Source: Darksidea phi
Lineage: Eukaryota; Ascomycota; Dothideomycetes; Pleosporales; Lentitheciaceae
NCBI GenBank assembly: GCA_030770425.1
Contig: JASJFT010000377.1
Coordinates: 1 to 23,990 of the forward strand
Length of the DNA: 23,990 bases
Reading direction: 5' to 3'
Shown here in pieces: positions 1-12,035 of this stretch. How positions within the stretch are numbered: position 1 is the stretch's first letter; the number at the start of each line of letters is the position of its first letter. A program made the translations under genes and the position numbers. The notes beneath the pieces are model-generated. The model did no database searches. It had not been told where the DNA came from and was given only the letters and a program-made list of their open reading frames with translations.

Positions 1-893
1 GAGTCGAGGGTATCTATTAGTTCTACGGCTTCGTCTTCGTTCGCGATAAACCCGAGCTTCTTCTCGAGAAGGGCTAGTATATCGCTCTTATCTATTAGCT
101 TAACCTCGATAATACTAGAATAGGTACCCGTAAGCCTATACGTAACGTCTCGGCTCCGCGAGGTAATAAGAATCGATCTATTTAGCGATTATAGTAGGAA
201 GTCTAAAAGTAGCTCTACTAATTAATCTAAGCTACCTATCGCGCGGCTTTATAATAGATCCTAGAAAAGGACGCTCGTATCGTCGGCGTTGTCCACTACT
301 ATTACCTACTACCCGTTCGACTTATTATACAGCTAGCTACGGACCAGCTACAGGACATCCGCCTTAGGGTCGTCCCAGCCGTCTATCTTAGTCGCTTCGG
401 CGATCCGGCGGTATCCCTACTCGAACCTCACTCGTGTGTCTCCATACACCCAAAACACCCACGTCGCCGGCGACTCGACCCGTACCTAGTAGACATACTT
501 AATAGCAAGCTAAGACTTCCTGTACGTACGATTAGTATCCCTACTATCCTACGGCCGTACTACTTACCCAACGTCTTCGAGGCCGATAAGCGCCGCGCGA
601 CCTACGGGCTGAACGTAGATTAGACGTATCTCCTCGAGGCTATCGCGGATGACGAAGTCTTTATCCCGCCGGAAGAGGACGGTCGACGACGGCGGGGGCT
701 TTAGCTGGCGGTCGCGGACGACGGTAACGGGAGCTGTACGAGGCCGTCAGCCAGGTATGTCCGTACTCGTCTTCGACGTAGAAGGCTTACCGTTATAGAT
801 ATCGCGTCCTACGTTACCCGAGCCTTACTATATTATACTCGCTGTAATAGAATCGTTGCGGTAGGTATCGTGGCGGGTAGCTTAGTTGGCTAT
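1..893 (-). pseudogene. NB-ARC (NLR/STAND) receptor, copy A, 5' part, RIP-broken
   Basis: This is the N-terminal half of a fungal NB-ARC receptor, a signalling ATPase that oligomerises on ligand sensing; it runs off the left edge. The start codon is decayed to ATA (893-891) and is placed by alignment with copy B at 2661. Residues 20-32 (798-836) read I-I-stop-stop-G-S-G-N-V-G-R-D-I, a motif shared with copy B and with the lipase C-terminus. The linker has FRRDKDFV. The P-loop reads GLEDVG, then a 48-nt intron (520-567, GTAAGT...CTAAT...CAG), then KS-stop-LAIKY. Walker B reads VIVVDNADD (about 277-303), followed by ILITSRSRD (about 145-172). Family knowledge suggests TPR repeats downstream, outside the window. 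Stops are TAG/TAA at Trp/Gln positions, as RIP would make. The family call is firm; the TPR part is inferred. Confidence 0.85.
520..567 (-). other. 48-nt intron in the Walker A codons of NLR copy A
   Basis: The donor is GTAAGT (567 downward), a TACTAATC branch-like site lies near the 3' end, and the acceptor is CAG at 520-522. Splicing joins GG to GAAGTC and gives Gly-Lys-Ser of the P-loop. An intron of the same length and phase sits at the same codon in copy B (3058-3105), so both copies descend from one intron-containing gene. Confidence 0.8.
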
Positions 894-1343
894 CGTACGT
901 CTAGAGCGAGCCTATAAATACGAATTTAACTACAGGGCAGACAAGAAGTATTAGTAAAGGTAACTTAGGAAAGAAAGTATAGGAAGGCAGGCTATAAAAG
1001 CTATATATCTTTAAGAAGTATACCTCAGCCGCCTAGGTAGCCCAGCGTGTCTAAAAATAGCCATCTAGCTATCGTCTTCAAGCTTATTACTACGAGTATT
1101 AAACTACTATATATTTAACGTATCGCTCTACGTATGTAATACTCATACGAGGTACATAGGTCCCCGATCGATAAACCCCACTATATCGTAATAAGCTATG
1201 GCCAGGTACTACGCTTCGGTTGGTATACTTCCCTCACTATATACCGTACGAAAACTACATCCCATTCTATTCATCATCGTCCGACCTATCTCTATTAGTA
1301 GCTTGTCGGCTCTTCGGTTTCTTGTACATAATATAATCTCCAT
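894..1343. other. Intergenic, upstream of NLR copy A
   Basis: This 450-bp gap lies between the end of the lipase and the start of NLR copy A, both on the minus strand. It must hold the promoter of copy A and the lipase terminator. I see no coding domain, repeat or RNA gene in it, only TA-rich sequence with stops in all frames. Confidence 0.5.
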
Positions 1344-2602
1344 TTATCTAGTTACGGCGCTTTGATTCGTTATATTCCTATGGTTAATATCTCTCCCTAC
1401 GTTCCCGCTGCCCTGCTGAACTATGTACGCTTTGATTGGGCCGTTGTTGAATATTAGCGTTATAGTAGGCTTAACACCTAGAGTTCGATCATTAGCTTTA
1501 GTAGTCGACTGTTCTGCCCTTTGTCTTATCCAGTTGTTAAGAACTCCTTTAACGCTAATAAATCCAGCATTATACCTACTAGTGAATTTGGTTATGTCCA
1601 TGTAGTTGGCGTCAATCCCATAGTTTGGATGCGGTAGCATCGTGGCTGACTCCTCTAGTACTACGAAACCAACAATATCTACAGCGATAGTCTCGTAGAA
1701 GTAGAAGACCTTGACGTGACTTAGCTCCCTACTAGTTGTTAACTGTCGCTGGAAGATCTCTTCGACTGCTTTGAGCACTTCTGATCTCTACTTCAACAGC
1801 GAGAGTAGCTCCTTGTTTGTTCTCCAAAACCGATCTAGGAGCCTTGCGAGAGTATATCCCCACGTCGCGAGATAAGACCCAGAATATAGAGTATCCATAA
1901 AGATGATTCCAGCCGTTCTACTAGTAATACTGTACGGACGAGGCTCATTCGGCTCCAAGGAGACGAGTAGGGCCTATTTAGTAACTAGGCCGCCGAGGCT
2001 GTAGACGATGAAGAAGAGAGGGCGTTCAGCCTCGTTAGGTCGGCTATTAGAGATAGTATATACGAGTGCTTTTCCGTATCTACGAAGCCTATCTCCGCTA
2101 GCGTTCTTCTAGAGGCCTATAATATTTGCGTCGTAGCCGTAGGTAATAATCCGCGTAGTCGGGAACTATATCTATATAAGGTCTAGAGTAAAGGTACCGT
2201 TCGAGTACGTCTAAGTCGACTCGCGGTCCCCGGTCAAGCTATAGATAAACTAGATACTACAAGATTAGCTACGCGTTTACGGTTCGTTCACGAGTCCATA
2301 CTCTATATCAGCGTTGGCGGGACTCGATACGGTCTAGATGCCAAACCTACCATCTATCGTCTCTCTACTAGTATATAAGAGATGTATATCGTATAGCTAG
2401 ACCGATATACATATAGATTTACACGGACAGGGTCTAATAAGGAAGCCGATAGTAAAGTATCGACCAAAGTAGTAGATAGCTGAGTTGCTAGAGCCATCGA
2501 GCCAGTACTCTTACTCATATTATTGGTAGTAGATTGAATACCGGACGACGTATAGGAGTTTTCTGTCCGCCCTTTAAGAAATAATAGTAGAGAGCGAGGC
2601 AT
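1344..2602 (-). pseudogene. SesB-like serine lipase (alpha/beta hydrolase) with C-terminal amyloid-like motif
   Basis: This fungal SesB-type alpha/beta hydrolase is a putative cell-death effector acting on lipids or esters. The start at 2602 opens a Ser/Thr-rich N-terminal segment (MPRSLLLFLKG...). The conserved core then follows in another frame: FIYSLTGDREST (about 2220-2256), FPDTRIITYGYDANI, and the nucleophile elbow V-Y-S-L-G-G. The serine codon is at 1998-2000, and the usual His before it is now Tyr. IIFMDTLYSG stands where the family has the TPHRG block. The C-terminal 144 codons (1347-1778) are open and include VFYFYE, VVLEESA and NNWIRQRAEQ. The last segment (1386-1424) is I-V-Q-Q-G-S-G-N-V-G-R-D-I, matching the N-termini of both flanking receptors. 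A frame change or intron lies near 2260-2354. The lipase family call is strong; the effector role is inferred from the motif and neighbours. Confidence 0.83.
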
Positions 2603-2660
2603 TATTCTAAACTCTACCTACTTCATTTTATCCGTTAAATGACCTGCATTTAGACGTACA
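2603..2660. promoter_or_regulatory. 58-bp divergent promoter gap between lipase and NLR copy B
   Basis: The lipase start (2602, minus) and the NLR copy B start (2661, plus) face away from each other with only 58 bp between them, so any promoter here is shared or overlaps the 5' ends. No clear TATA box or operator stands out. The role is inferred from layout only. Confidence 0.4.
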
Positions 2661-3271
2661 ATGGCCGACCAAGCCGCCGGCTACGATACCTACCGTACCG
2701 ACTCTGTTACAGCGAGCATCGTATAGCAGGGGTCGGACAACGCGGGACACGATATCTATAACGGTAAGCCTTCTACGACGAAGATAAGTATAGGCTGACG
2801 GCTTTATATAGCTCCCATAAGCTCGTAGACAAACAACTACTACTACCCAGGCAAGTCGCCGCGCGCGATGCTACGGCCGCCCGCCATACCTAACGTCGCC
2901 CTCCAGCGAGTCCAGAGACCCCGCCGGCCCTATCCTACGCTATCCCCTTCCGCCGCGACCCGGACTTCGTCGACTGCGGAACGCTGCTCGATTAGATACG
3001 CGAGAAATGCGCTACACCAGCATCGCGCATAGCGCTAGTAGGCCTAGGCGGTATAGGGTAAGTAGGACGACCTAAGGCTAGTACACGTCGCTAACGCCGA
3101 GACAGAAAGTCGTAACTCGCTATCGAGTACTACTACTAAACCGCGGATAAATATCTAGAGATATAGGTATTCTGGGTATATGCTAGTAACGCTACCCGCA
3201 TCGAACAAGGCTACCGAGACATCGCAGACTACGTTAAGCTGGCTGGCCGGAACGATCCGTAAGTAGAAGTT
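2661..3271 (+). pseudogene. NB-ARC (NLR/STAND) receptor, copy B, truncated and RIP-broken
   Basis: This is a second copy of the NB-ARC receptor, inverted relative to copy A. The ATG at 2661 is intact and opens MADQAAGYDTYR. Residues 20-32 (2718-2756) read I-V-stop-Q-G-S-D-N-A-G-H-D-I, the motif shared with copy A and the lipase. Later come IPFRRDPDFV, then the P-loop GLGGIG, a 48-nt intron (3058-3105, GTAAGT...GCTAAC...ACAG), KS-stop-LAIEYYY, and VFWVYASNATRIEQGYRDIA. Similarity to copy A stops just after NDP (about 3260), before Walker B, so the rest of the NB-ARC domain and any repeats are missing. The copies differ by more than transitions, so the duplication is old. It could be a decoy or degraded paralogue; a complete receptor is ruled out. 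Confidence 0.83.
3058..3105 (+). other. 48-nt intron in the Walker A codons of NLR copy B
   Basis: The donor is GTAAGT at 3058, the branch-like site is GCTAAC at about 3090, and the acceptor is ACAG ending at 3105. Splicing joins GG to AAAGTCG and yields Gly-Lys-Ser of the P-loop. Length and phase match the copy A intron. Confidence 0.82.
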
Positions 3272-4093
3272 GGTACAGAGGGAGAAACAGATTGAGCTCA
3301 GAGCTAAAACAGTCAATTAATAAAGACGAACTCTATCGATATATAAGACTATTTATCCTCGGAGGCCGCTTAGCTACTCTACGGCTGGTAGACCGTTTCT
3401 CGAAATCGCTTTTCCTAAAAGGAGAAGGCCTACATGACCCCGTAATCCTACTAGCCCCGAGTATAAGACTATCTGGCGCGGTAAGCGATAATACCTAAGG
3501 CTATACAAAGCTATATATACTATAGAAAATAAAGTAGTCTCCTATGTTCGAGGCTCGGTAGGGACGGTAATTAGCGGCTAGCTTTCTATAGCGGCGACTA
3601 GGTTCGTAAGGTTCGCGAGGTAGGTAGGAGCGTAAAGTGAGTCAAGGTAGTAAGACGATAGATGTAGTCCGAACATATAATATACTTCGGAAACTCGAGG
3701 AGGGACATTTTGGAGAGACAAGGAGCCGTCGGGCGTTTATAACCGTTTTTATTACGTCGGAATGTCTCTAATGGTAATAGAGCCGTATACTAAAGGACGA
3801 TAAGCTAGACGGACTGTTTACTTATATGAAATGTCGGTGGTCGATTAAGTTAGTTGAGCTCTATTAAATTCATGTATATTAAAAGAATATTAATACTAAA
3901 GAGACCTTACTATAGGGCGTATAAGGTAAGATACTTATCTTATATACCTTAGTATATATATATTCTAAGATCGATAGTTACTCATGTTTACATAAGCTAC
4001 CTCGCTTGAATTACTTCTTATAGTCTAGCTTCCTATCGTACCGAGGCTTACCTAAGGGTGCTAAAGTTACCTACTCTCTAATAATCTCTCTTT
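3272..4093. other. Intergenic, no recognised gene
   Basis: This stretch lies between the truncated NLR copy B and the PKS 3' end. A 68-codon open stretch at 3292-3498 has no recognisable motif and could be chance or displaced receptor sequence. About 3850-3990 is very AT-rich, with an imperfect inverted repeat around 3921-3953 (AAGGTAAGATA and TATCTTATATACCTT) that could mark the PKS 3' untranslated end. Nothing else is supported. Confidence 0.4.
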
Positions 4094-7000
4094 TCACGCT
4101 ACCTCGTAAAACTTCTGGTAGAATGAACTTTTTAATACTACTACCTTCCTAATCTTAATCAACGATGCGCCGCCTAAGATGTTGAATACAGTTACTATAG
4201 TACCCAGCTCCCGCTCGAGCCAATTCCTTAACTCCAGCCCGATAAGCGAGTCCATACCGTACGATACCAGCGACTTCTCTACTTGTATATGGTCTACGGG
4301 GACCCCCAAGACGCGGTATAACTTTATTCGCAATGCTTACGACGTAACGATACTAGCTTTATTAATCGAAGCGGCAGACATCATGGTCTATTTAATAGAT
4401 TGAGTATCGGAACGCGACGCGCTTGAAGCCTCGACGGACGACGCTCCCTAATAGAGGTAGCGAAATAGGGGTACTTGGATCGCTGATACGACATTACAAC
4501 CGGCAGAGATGATATCCCTAGGTAGCTTCAATCCGGCGATAGTCTAGCTTTACTCTGACGTGAGCTGGACGGCCGGGTTACAGTAATAATCCAATAACGC
4601 GAAGACTTCAGCCATGGCTAGGGGATAGAGAAGATTGAGACGTAGTAGGCTATCCATAACTTTCTTGTTCTCCGCGACGTAACCTTGGCCCAGGACGATA
4701 CCGAGATCGAGCGAAACTGTCTTCTACCCAGATGCCACGCGATACCGGGCTAGCGTATCCTAAAAGGTATTACCGGCGGCGTAGTTTGACTGGCCGGCCT
4801 GCCCCGTGATTCTACAGGCGGATAATAGGATCACTATGAAATCCAGCGTAGGCAGAGCCAGGTAGAGGTTCCAAGTACCTTATATCTTGGGACGAATATA
4901 CTATTACCAGCTGTCTACGGACATGGTACTGAAGTTAGAGTCCCTTAGGACTATAGCAGCTTGAATATAACCCCGGATACAAGGTATCGTCTTTAAACTT
5001 TATAGGAGGACCGCCTAGAGCGAATCGAGATCGGCGATATCGTAAACCGGGTATTCGACATAGACACCCGAGGCCCGTAATCGAGCGACTACTTCGCGAC
5101 TCCTCTACGTTTTCAGCCTACTTCGGGAAACTAGTAAGAGGTTTCGGGTACCTCTCCCGATAAGCCAATTGGTAATACTCAGACCAACGCCTCCAAGGCC
5201 ACCGGTAACGACGTACGTAGCGTCCGGGGAGAATTGATATCTAGAGCTAGGCCCTTATACAATCTAGTCTAGTTAGCTACGTCTATCGTAAGCGCTTATT
5301 ACCTATAGGAAGAGCCGCTTCTTTATTAACCGTAAGGACAATCTTTCCGGAGCCTTTACCGCTTTATATCAGACGGAAAGCCTGTCCGGCTTATTCGAGT
5401 AGGTACACGTTGATTAGATACGTAGTACTAAGGCTTCGCCGTACGAAAAGAGTAAAGATGTCTGATATTAAGCGACGGTACAGTCTATAGTAACGTCTAT
5501 AGGCGATCGCCATGTCTACAGTAAGGAACGAAGCCCCTCGGGCAAATATCTCTATAGGAAGGCTCTTTCTACCCAACACGTCTTTAAAACCAATTTCGAC
5601 AAACCGGCCTAATGGTATAATATATTTCCAAGATGCCTCGAGCAGACGCCCTAATACTAAATTGAAAACAACGTCTATACTATACCCGGCTGTTAATCGT
5701 TATACTCCGTCGGTAAATAATAAGTCGTGGCTGTACAGAATTCGATCCTCGGGGATATAATACCGGTCTATAAGAAGGAGCTTTTTCGTATGTAACCCTA
5801 TAGTAGCTATAACTTTTGCGCCAACATGTTAGGCTATTTATAAGGCTACTTAGTCTGTTGTACCTGCCGCAGCGTGTATTAGAACCGTCTCCCCGCTTTT
5901 CAACGCGGCCTTGTCTAGTAAAGAGTAGAAGGCGGTACTATAGGCTATGGAAATCGAGGCAGCCTCGATAAAAGTCATGCTATCGGGTATCCTGACGACG
6001 TAGCGTTGGATCGCTCGAGTATGGGTGCGATAGGCTTTTAGAGTACACGCAATAATACGATCCCTAATGCTAAAATCGGTTATACCTTGGCCAACCTCAC
6101 ATATTATACCCGAGTACTCGGAGCCGAAATGGTCGGCATCGAAGTCGATACGCCCTAGGACGCTCAAGCAATCTTTAAAGTTTACACCGATGGCCTCTAC
6201 CCTGACAATTACTTCGTCGGGTACAAGTACCTAATCCAACGATGTATTATAGGAGAACTCTATTGTATCGATAAGAGAAGGTACCCGAAGGTCTAGCTTA
6301 AGTCGGTTGTCTCCGATAAGTCCCTGGATTACTAGAGATATTATTCGTTTAAAGATATACGTGTCAAGATCGTCCGCTCGAATAAGGCGCGGGATATAAA
6401 TACGACTACCTACGTCCGCGTACTCTAGATCGAAGTTACCTAGCCGAGAGTATATATTACGTTTCGTCATCGCGTAGACCTTAGTAATATATCGGCTTAC
6501 GGAACTACTTAATACGTCCAACATAAGGCGGACAAGCTTAGCCTGGGTACCTTCGGCTCGAGCCACGCGTAGTAAGCCATTACTAATTAAAAAGTAGGGA
6601 AGGCTAAGAGCGTAATAATCGTCGCTTTGTCTTACCTAGAGGATACTACGTACCTACGCGAAAAGAGTCTATAAATACGACAACGTCCCTTCGTTAAGCT
6701 TATCTAGGATAGGCCTTTCGTATTTATATAAGAAAATGAAGTCGTAGACCTCCGGCCTAGCGACATAGATAGCGGCTTCCGAAAGCGTTATCAAGCGCGG
6801 TAGGTAGATATTATTAAGGAATCGGTTAGATTCTATCGCTAGATACGTTTCCTCGGGGGATATCTTGTCTACGATAAAGATAGATCCGCTCAGTTTAATT
6901 ACGTTAGGGGCGGCTATATCCTCTAGATTTCCTAGGGTAGTAGATATAAGGATGCTCCATTGGTAGTACTCTTCGTCGAGGTGATCCGGAAAGATTACGT

Positions 7001-10000
7001 CCGTTCCTAAGAAGTCTAAGCCCCGGAGGTATATATCCTATCTACCTTCGCTAATACACGGGCTTATACTCCTTTCCTTTTCGGAAGCTAGCTACTATCT
7101 AGGTAATAAACCGAAGATGAACGCTCTAGTAATATCTCGCGGACTAATAATTTCTTTTATAATTAGTTTTCTACCCGGCCTTAGTAATCGTCGGATATTA
7201 GCTAGTGTTATATGTAAGCTTTGAGTGGTATATAAAATATTATCCGCGATTATCACGTCGTATCCTCCCGCCCCGAATCCCTAGCTAGTAATATTTGACT
7301 TAATATTGAGTGTTTAATATATTATCCTCGGAAAGTCCGAAAAGGTTTCTTTAGCCTTGTCTAAGAAAAACGGACTTATGTCGGTAAATACGTATTCCTC
7401 AAAGCGCGGCTCACTTTTTCGATTTCTAATAATATTAAGAATTATGGCAGTCGTTGAGCCTATACCAGCCCCGACCTCTAAAAACTTTAAGTTGGGTATC
7501 TTATATACCAAGGCGTCGAGGTAGCGATAGAGCGGATCGTAGCCTATTAACGTCTTATTCATCTCCTAATATAAGGCCGCAACTTGGCTTTAGTCGCTAA
7601 AGATAAGCTCTAGCGGATCAATACGTCCTAGTAGTAGGTTCTTTAAATTCTATTTAATAGCTATAACCATGTCCGCGCGAGCACTAGGACAGACTACTTC
7701 GTACAATTTCGTAAACTCCGAGGTCTCTAGGGGTCCTATCTCGGGATTGGTTCTTATCTACGTACGCAACCATAGGTAATACCGAGCTATACTATACGGA
7801 ATAGGTTTACCCTAAGTCTCTACTTCCCGGAGCGCCTCGGACGTGAATTATAGGATTATACGGCGTATCACGTCTAACTATACACTAGGGCTAGGCTTTT
7901 TTTATCTAGTACCTTCGCAATACTAGGTAATCTCTTATTAAGTTATTATATCGAGGTCCGCGTTCTATTCTATTTAGGAACAAATATATCGAGCCGTAGG
8001 CGTAGTTTCTACGGTCTAGGTAATTACGGTAAGTTCTAGGCCATCTACGATATATAACTAGGAACTTCCCTTATAAATAGTATTTAGGTCGATAATTACG
8101 GACCGTACCCCAAATTTGCTTACATAAGTAGTAACTTACTCCTAGCCCTTTATAGGATTCCCTAGTCCCTTTAGCGGAATCCATATCCTCGATGTACGAG
8201 TTGGTACAAAGGTCTTTAGGCTTCCCGCCGATATAAGTCGATCGCGTATTACAGTAAAGCCAAGTTAGAAGATACTATTAAGTCGGCTAGGATGGACTAT
8301 ATATAAAGAACAATCCGCTAGGGATAAGTATAGTACTAGAACCGCTCGGGCCTTATCTTTACTATAGGTAACGTTCTCCAATGCCTGAAAGGTCGGTCCG
8401 TATTCAAGTCTACTCCCCTCTCGAAGGGTTTCGTACATCTCGGTTGACTACTATTGCTAATTATAGTCTACTATCGTGACCTAGTACCGCTCGTAGACTC
8501 TTTTATTTCTCTCCCTTATTTCCCTACCGCCGTCGACTTTAGAAACGACCGCGCCGTAGTCGCCGCGGACGCTCCCTAAGTAGACTACCTCTTAGGTCCG
8601 GTCAGGTTTATATACAAAGATACGAAAGTTGTATTCGGTATATATTTTAGGGTCGGACTTTATAGACATGTGTATCCTGACCTCGAGGCCTTCCTTAGGA
8701 TCCTAGATCCTTATCGGCGAGAGGAAGCTAATATCTACGAGCTCTAGTACGAGTAGCGTTCTAGAATCACGCGTCATCAGCTACTTAGCTACTTTAATAA
8801 CTATAATGAGTATGCCGGCGGCTAGGTACAGGATCTCCCCGTTTACTTTATAATCTACGATCTAAGGAAGCTGGTCTTCTTTAATATAGAACTTCTACTG
8901 CGACTCGAACGTATTACCGTTATTAATTCGTGTCCCTAGCAAGTCGTAATTGCTATAAGGACGGAAACAGATCGCTTTATTAAGTAAAGGCTCTTCCTAG
9001 TAGATCGTTGCGTAGTTAAATAAGTATTACGGAAGGTATATAAGTATCTCCCTCGTCCGAATTTACTCTTCTAAAAGGCCTAGGGTAACAACGTAGGTAA
9101 GATCTACCGCGCTACTGTCTTCGCAATATAGTTGTCCTATAGCCCCCAACAGCGTTAAGATAGTAGACTTATTCCTGGTTAATACGGAGACGTAGCCTAC
9201 GTCTAATTCTTTCTTTAAAGATATAAGGATCTCGCGTAGCGGGCCCCGAAGAGTAGAGTAGGGCCCTATCTCGAACTAGGTACTAACTCGGATTCCGGAT
9301 TGATAGCTACGGTCTAATAACCTAGTAATAGATTCGGATACTAAATTACGGTAGCAGATCTATATAGCGCCAAGGAAATTTACCTAGGAGACAAGATTCT
9401 GTACCTAGTATTCTCTAGAATATACCGTTTGCTGGATAACTAGCTAACTAGTCAAGGAGGAGACTATAGTTACTCCCTTAGGAGATCTAGCGGAGAGTAT
9501 CTCAAGAGCCGTAAGATATTTGCTCGCAATCGTTTCTATTTACGACGAGTAGTAGGTAAGCTTAACCCTTAGTGTTCTTATAAAGATATCCTTGGCCTAT
9601 AGCTACGCGACGAAAAGATCTAGCTTATAACGTAGTCCCGCGACGGTAACATTATACGGGCTATTAATATAACTAACGGTAATCGGTAGACTAAATCCTA
9701 GAACGTCCTTAGCTTAGGCGATCTCGTTTACTATGTTCTCTTAAGAGAGTCTGACGGCCGCCATACCGTATAATACTAGCGCTTTCTCGAGCTCCGAATA
9801 TAATTGTCCTCGGTAGTAGGATACCTTAATGGCTGAAGCGTAGGATATATAACCCGTAGTATACGCGGCGGCTATCTCTCCGGAGGAATAGCTAACAATA
9901 ACACGAGGTTCTACCCGCAGCTATTCCAGCAAGTCGATAAGCGCGAGCTAGAGACAAGTCGTTAAAATCTGACTATATTTAGCTTCCTATATCGACTCCG

Positions 10001-12035
10001 TATATACGTCGCTGGTTAGTCGCTCGACGAGAGAAAATAGTACCCCTATAGCTACGAGGTAAGCTTATAACCGGTCGATACTTCCTCTAAATACCGACTG
10101 ACTAAGGAGCTCACGTCCCATACCGAACTACTAAGAGCCTTGGCTAGTAAAGACGAATCCTATACTCAAGGGTATTAGTCGACGTAATATTGGTATCGAG
10201 GTTAATACCTCTATATTGGTCAAGTCGTTGGGACTACGGATAATATATACCGCGCTCTAGGCTAGGGTCGTACGACGGGCTACTATAGTATAGGTATAGT
10301 CTATAAGAGATATTATTAGTTTCTTTCCTTAGACCCTCGCGAAGTACGAACAATGCGCCTACGCCTGTCGGGCTATTCCTCCCTAGTCGGAGGCCGAAAA
10401 GACGATTAGTTAGGGTATGAAGTATAGATTGACTTCTATCTTACTAATATAATCTTAGGGGGGATAATAGACGGAAGCGTAGCCGTTCGTTAACGACCTA
10501 TTAGTACCGTTGGTAAGTAGCATATTATTATACCTCGAATGTTTTAGTAATGTTACTCTACCTTAGAGGTAGGAGGACAAGTCCTTAAGAATATAGTAGA
10601 CGTTCGACCTACTAAACCTAAACGAATTGATAGAAGCCCTACGAATATTATTATCCTAAGGTACCATAGTTTCCGGAAACCTCAAATAGAAGAATTCGTG
10701 GTCGATATTCGGGTTTAGTACTTTAAAGTTCGTATTTAGTAGTATCGATCGTCTCTCTATAGCTAATATCGCTTTTACTACGCCAGCTAGGCTACTTGTA
10801 CCCTCGAGATGGCCGATATTAGATTTTAGGGTACCGACGTACAACGGATTATCTCGCGAACGGTAGAAGCTCTCGCTAATAGCTCTTACTTCGATTAGGT
10901 TACCAACGGGTGTACCAGTCCTATAGGCTTCGAAAAACCGGGTGACGTCCATGTCTAAATTCGCGTACTGGTAGGTATCCCGGATAAGCTATATCTAACT
11001 TAATCTACTAGGCTAGGTAATTCCGCCCGTAGTATATCTGTCTTGATTCGACCCGATCGTACGTATTAAAGCCCGGATAGTACTTCTATCTATAAGGATA
11101 CGAGAGAGTAGCTTTAGTACCAAAGTTATAAACCCTTCTCCGCGCGTATAGCCGTTGGCTCTATAGTTAAACGAGAAGTATCGTCTATCAGGCGATACGA
11201 AGTTCATATTCGACAAGGAGATATTGAATTCTAGAGATAGAATAAGGCTAGCGCTAGTAACGATTACTACTTCGGGCCCGCCTATCTTCGCCTAAAGCCC
11301 CTGGCATGTAAGATCGAGTGTAGTAAGCCCACTCGAATACGCCGTATCAATTGTGATACTAGGTCTACGAAGGTCAAAGAACCAACTAATACGATTAGCT
11401 AGTATGGACTGAGCCGCCGCTATCCCTATATACTTTAGAATTTACTGAATATCACGCAAGACGGAGACTATGTAGTCGTTTAAAAAATAGTCTACGTGGA
11501 CAGATATATTTATACCCGCCATATCCGATAACTAAATACCCGTATTTTCTAGGGCATAGTAGGTAGTTTCCAGTACTCTACGCTGGTATAGATCTAGCGG
11601 CCTAGCCTCCGCTGGCGGGATATTAAAGAAGGTAGTATTAAACTCTCGTATATTGTACTCTAGGAAGTAAGTACGCTTTATATAGATCTATAAGAGTTAG
11701 TCTCGGCTTTTATAATAGCCTATCGTGCTACTTATAGTCCCTAGTTTAGTTGGATAATAAAACGCGTCCATGTTTATACAACTCTTTAGGAAGTCGGACG
11801 AAATATATCGCTTTTACGCCAACAGCTCCTAGAAGGAATCGTCTATTATCGTACCCCTAGGGAATTCGAACGACATCCCTACAACCGTAATTGGTTCAGG
11901 TAATATTGTATTAGCTATCGAAACTTCTATTAAAGAGGGGAACTCGTCGGTATCACACTTACGGTAGTAAACCATAGTAGTTATCGGGTTCTCGAGGAAT
12001 CGTCTACTACACGGATTACTATCTAAGGTAGCCAT
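4094..12035 (-). pseudogene. Highly reducing polyketide synthase (KS-AT-DH-MT-ER-KR-ACP), RIP-inactivated
   Basis: This is an iterative type I fungal HR-PKS that would build a reduced, methylated polyketide in the cytosol. The start at 12035 precedes EPITVVGMSFEFP. In KS the active-site block reads D-T-A-Y-S-S, with Tyr (11337-11339) in place of Cys. EAYRTGTPVG has Tyr for the first catalytic His (10923-10925), while KSNIGHLEG keeps the second. AT has GFVFTSQG (about 10150) and S-Y-S-S-G-E (Ser at 9885-9887). DH has V-D-Y-K-V-N-G, with Tyr for the catalytic His (8850-8852). MT has FLEVGAGIGS (about 7455-7485). ER has FGSEYSGIICEVG and HAAAG (about 5870-6130). KR has TGGLGGVG (about 5184-5207) and NYAAGN (Tyr 4781-4783). 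ACP has GMDSL (Ser 4247-4249). The 7.9-kb span fits this family, and no reductase or condensation domain follows. Stops and frame breaks are many. It is divergent from the FSH1 hydrolase. Confidence 0.93.

Noticed and set aside
4094..4333. PKS-NRPS hybrid or C-terminal acyltransferase/reductase
   Set aside because: The frame ends shortly after the ACP, and nothing after it resembles a condensation, acyltransferase or reductase domain.
4179..4403. 74-codon plus-strand frame
   Set aside because: It lies antisense to the PKS ACP domain, which is recognised clearly on the minus strand.
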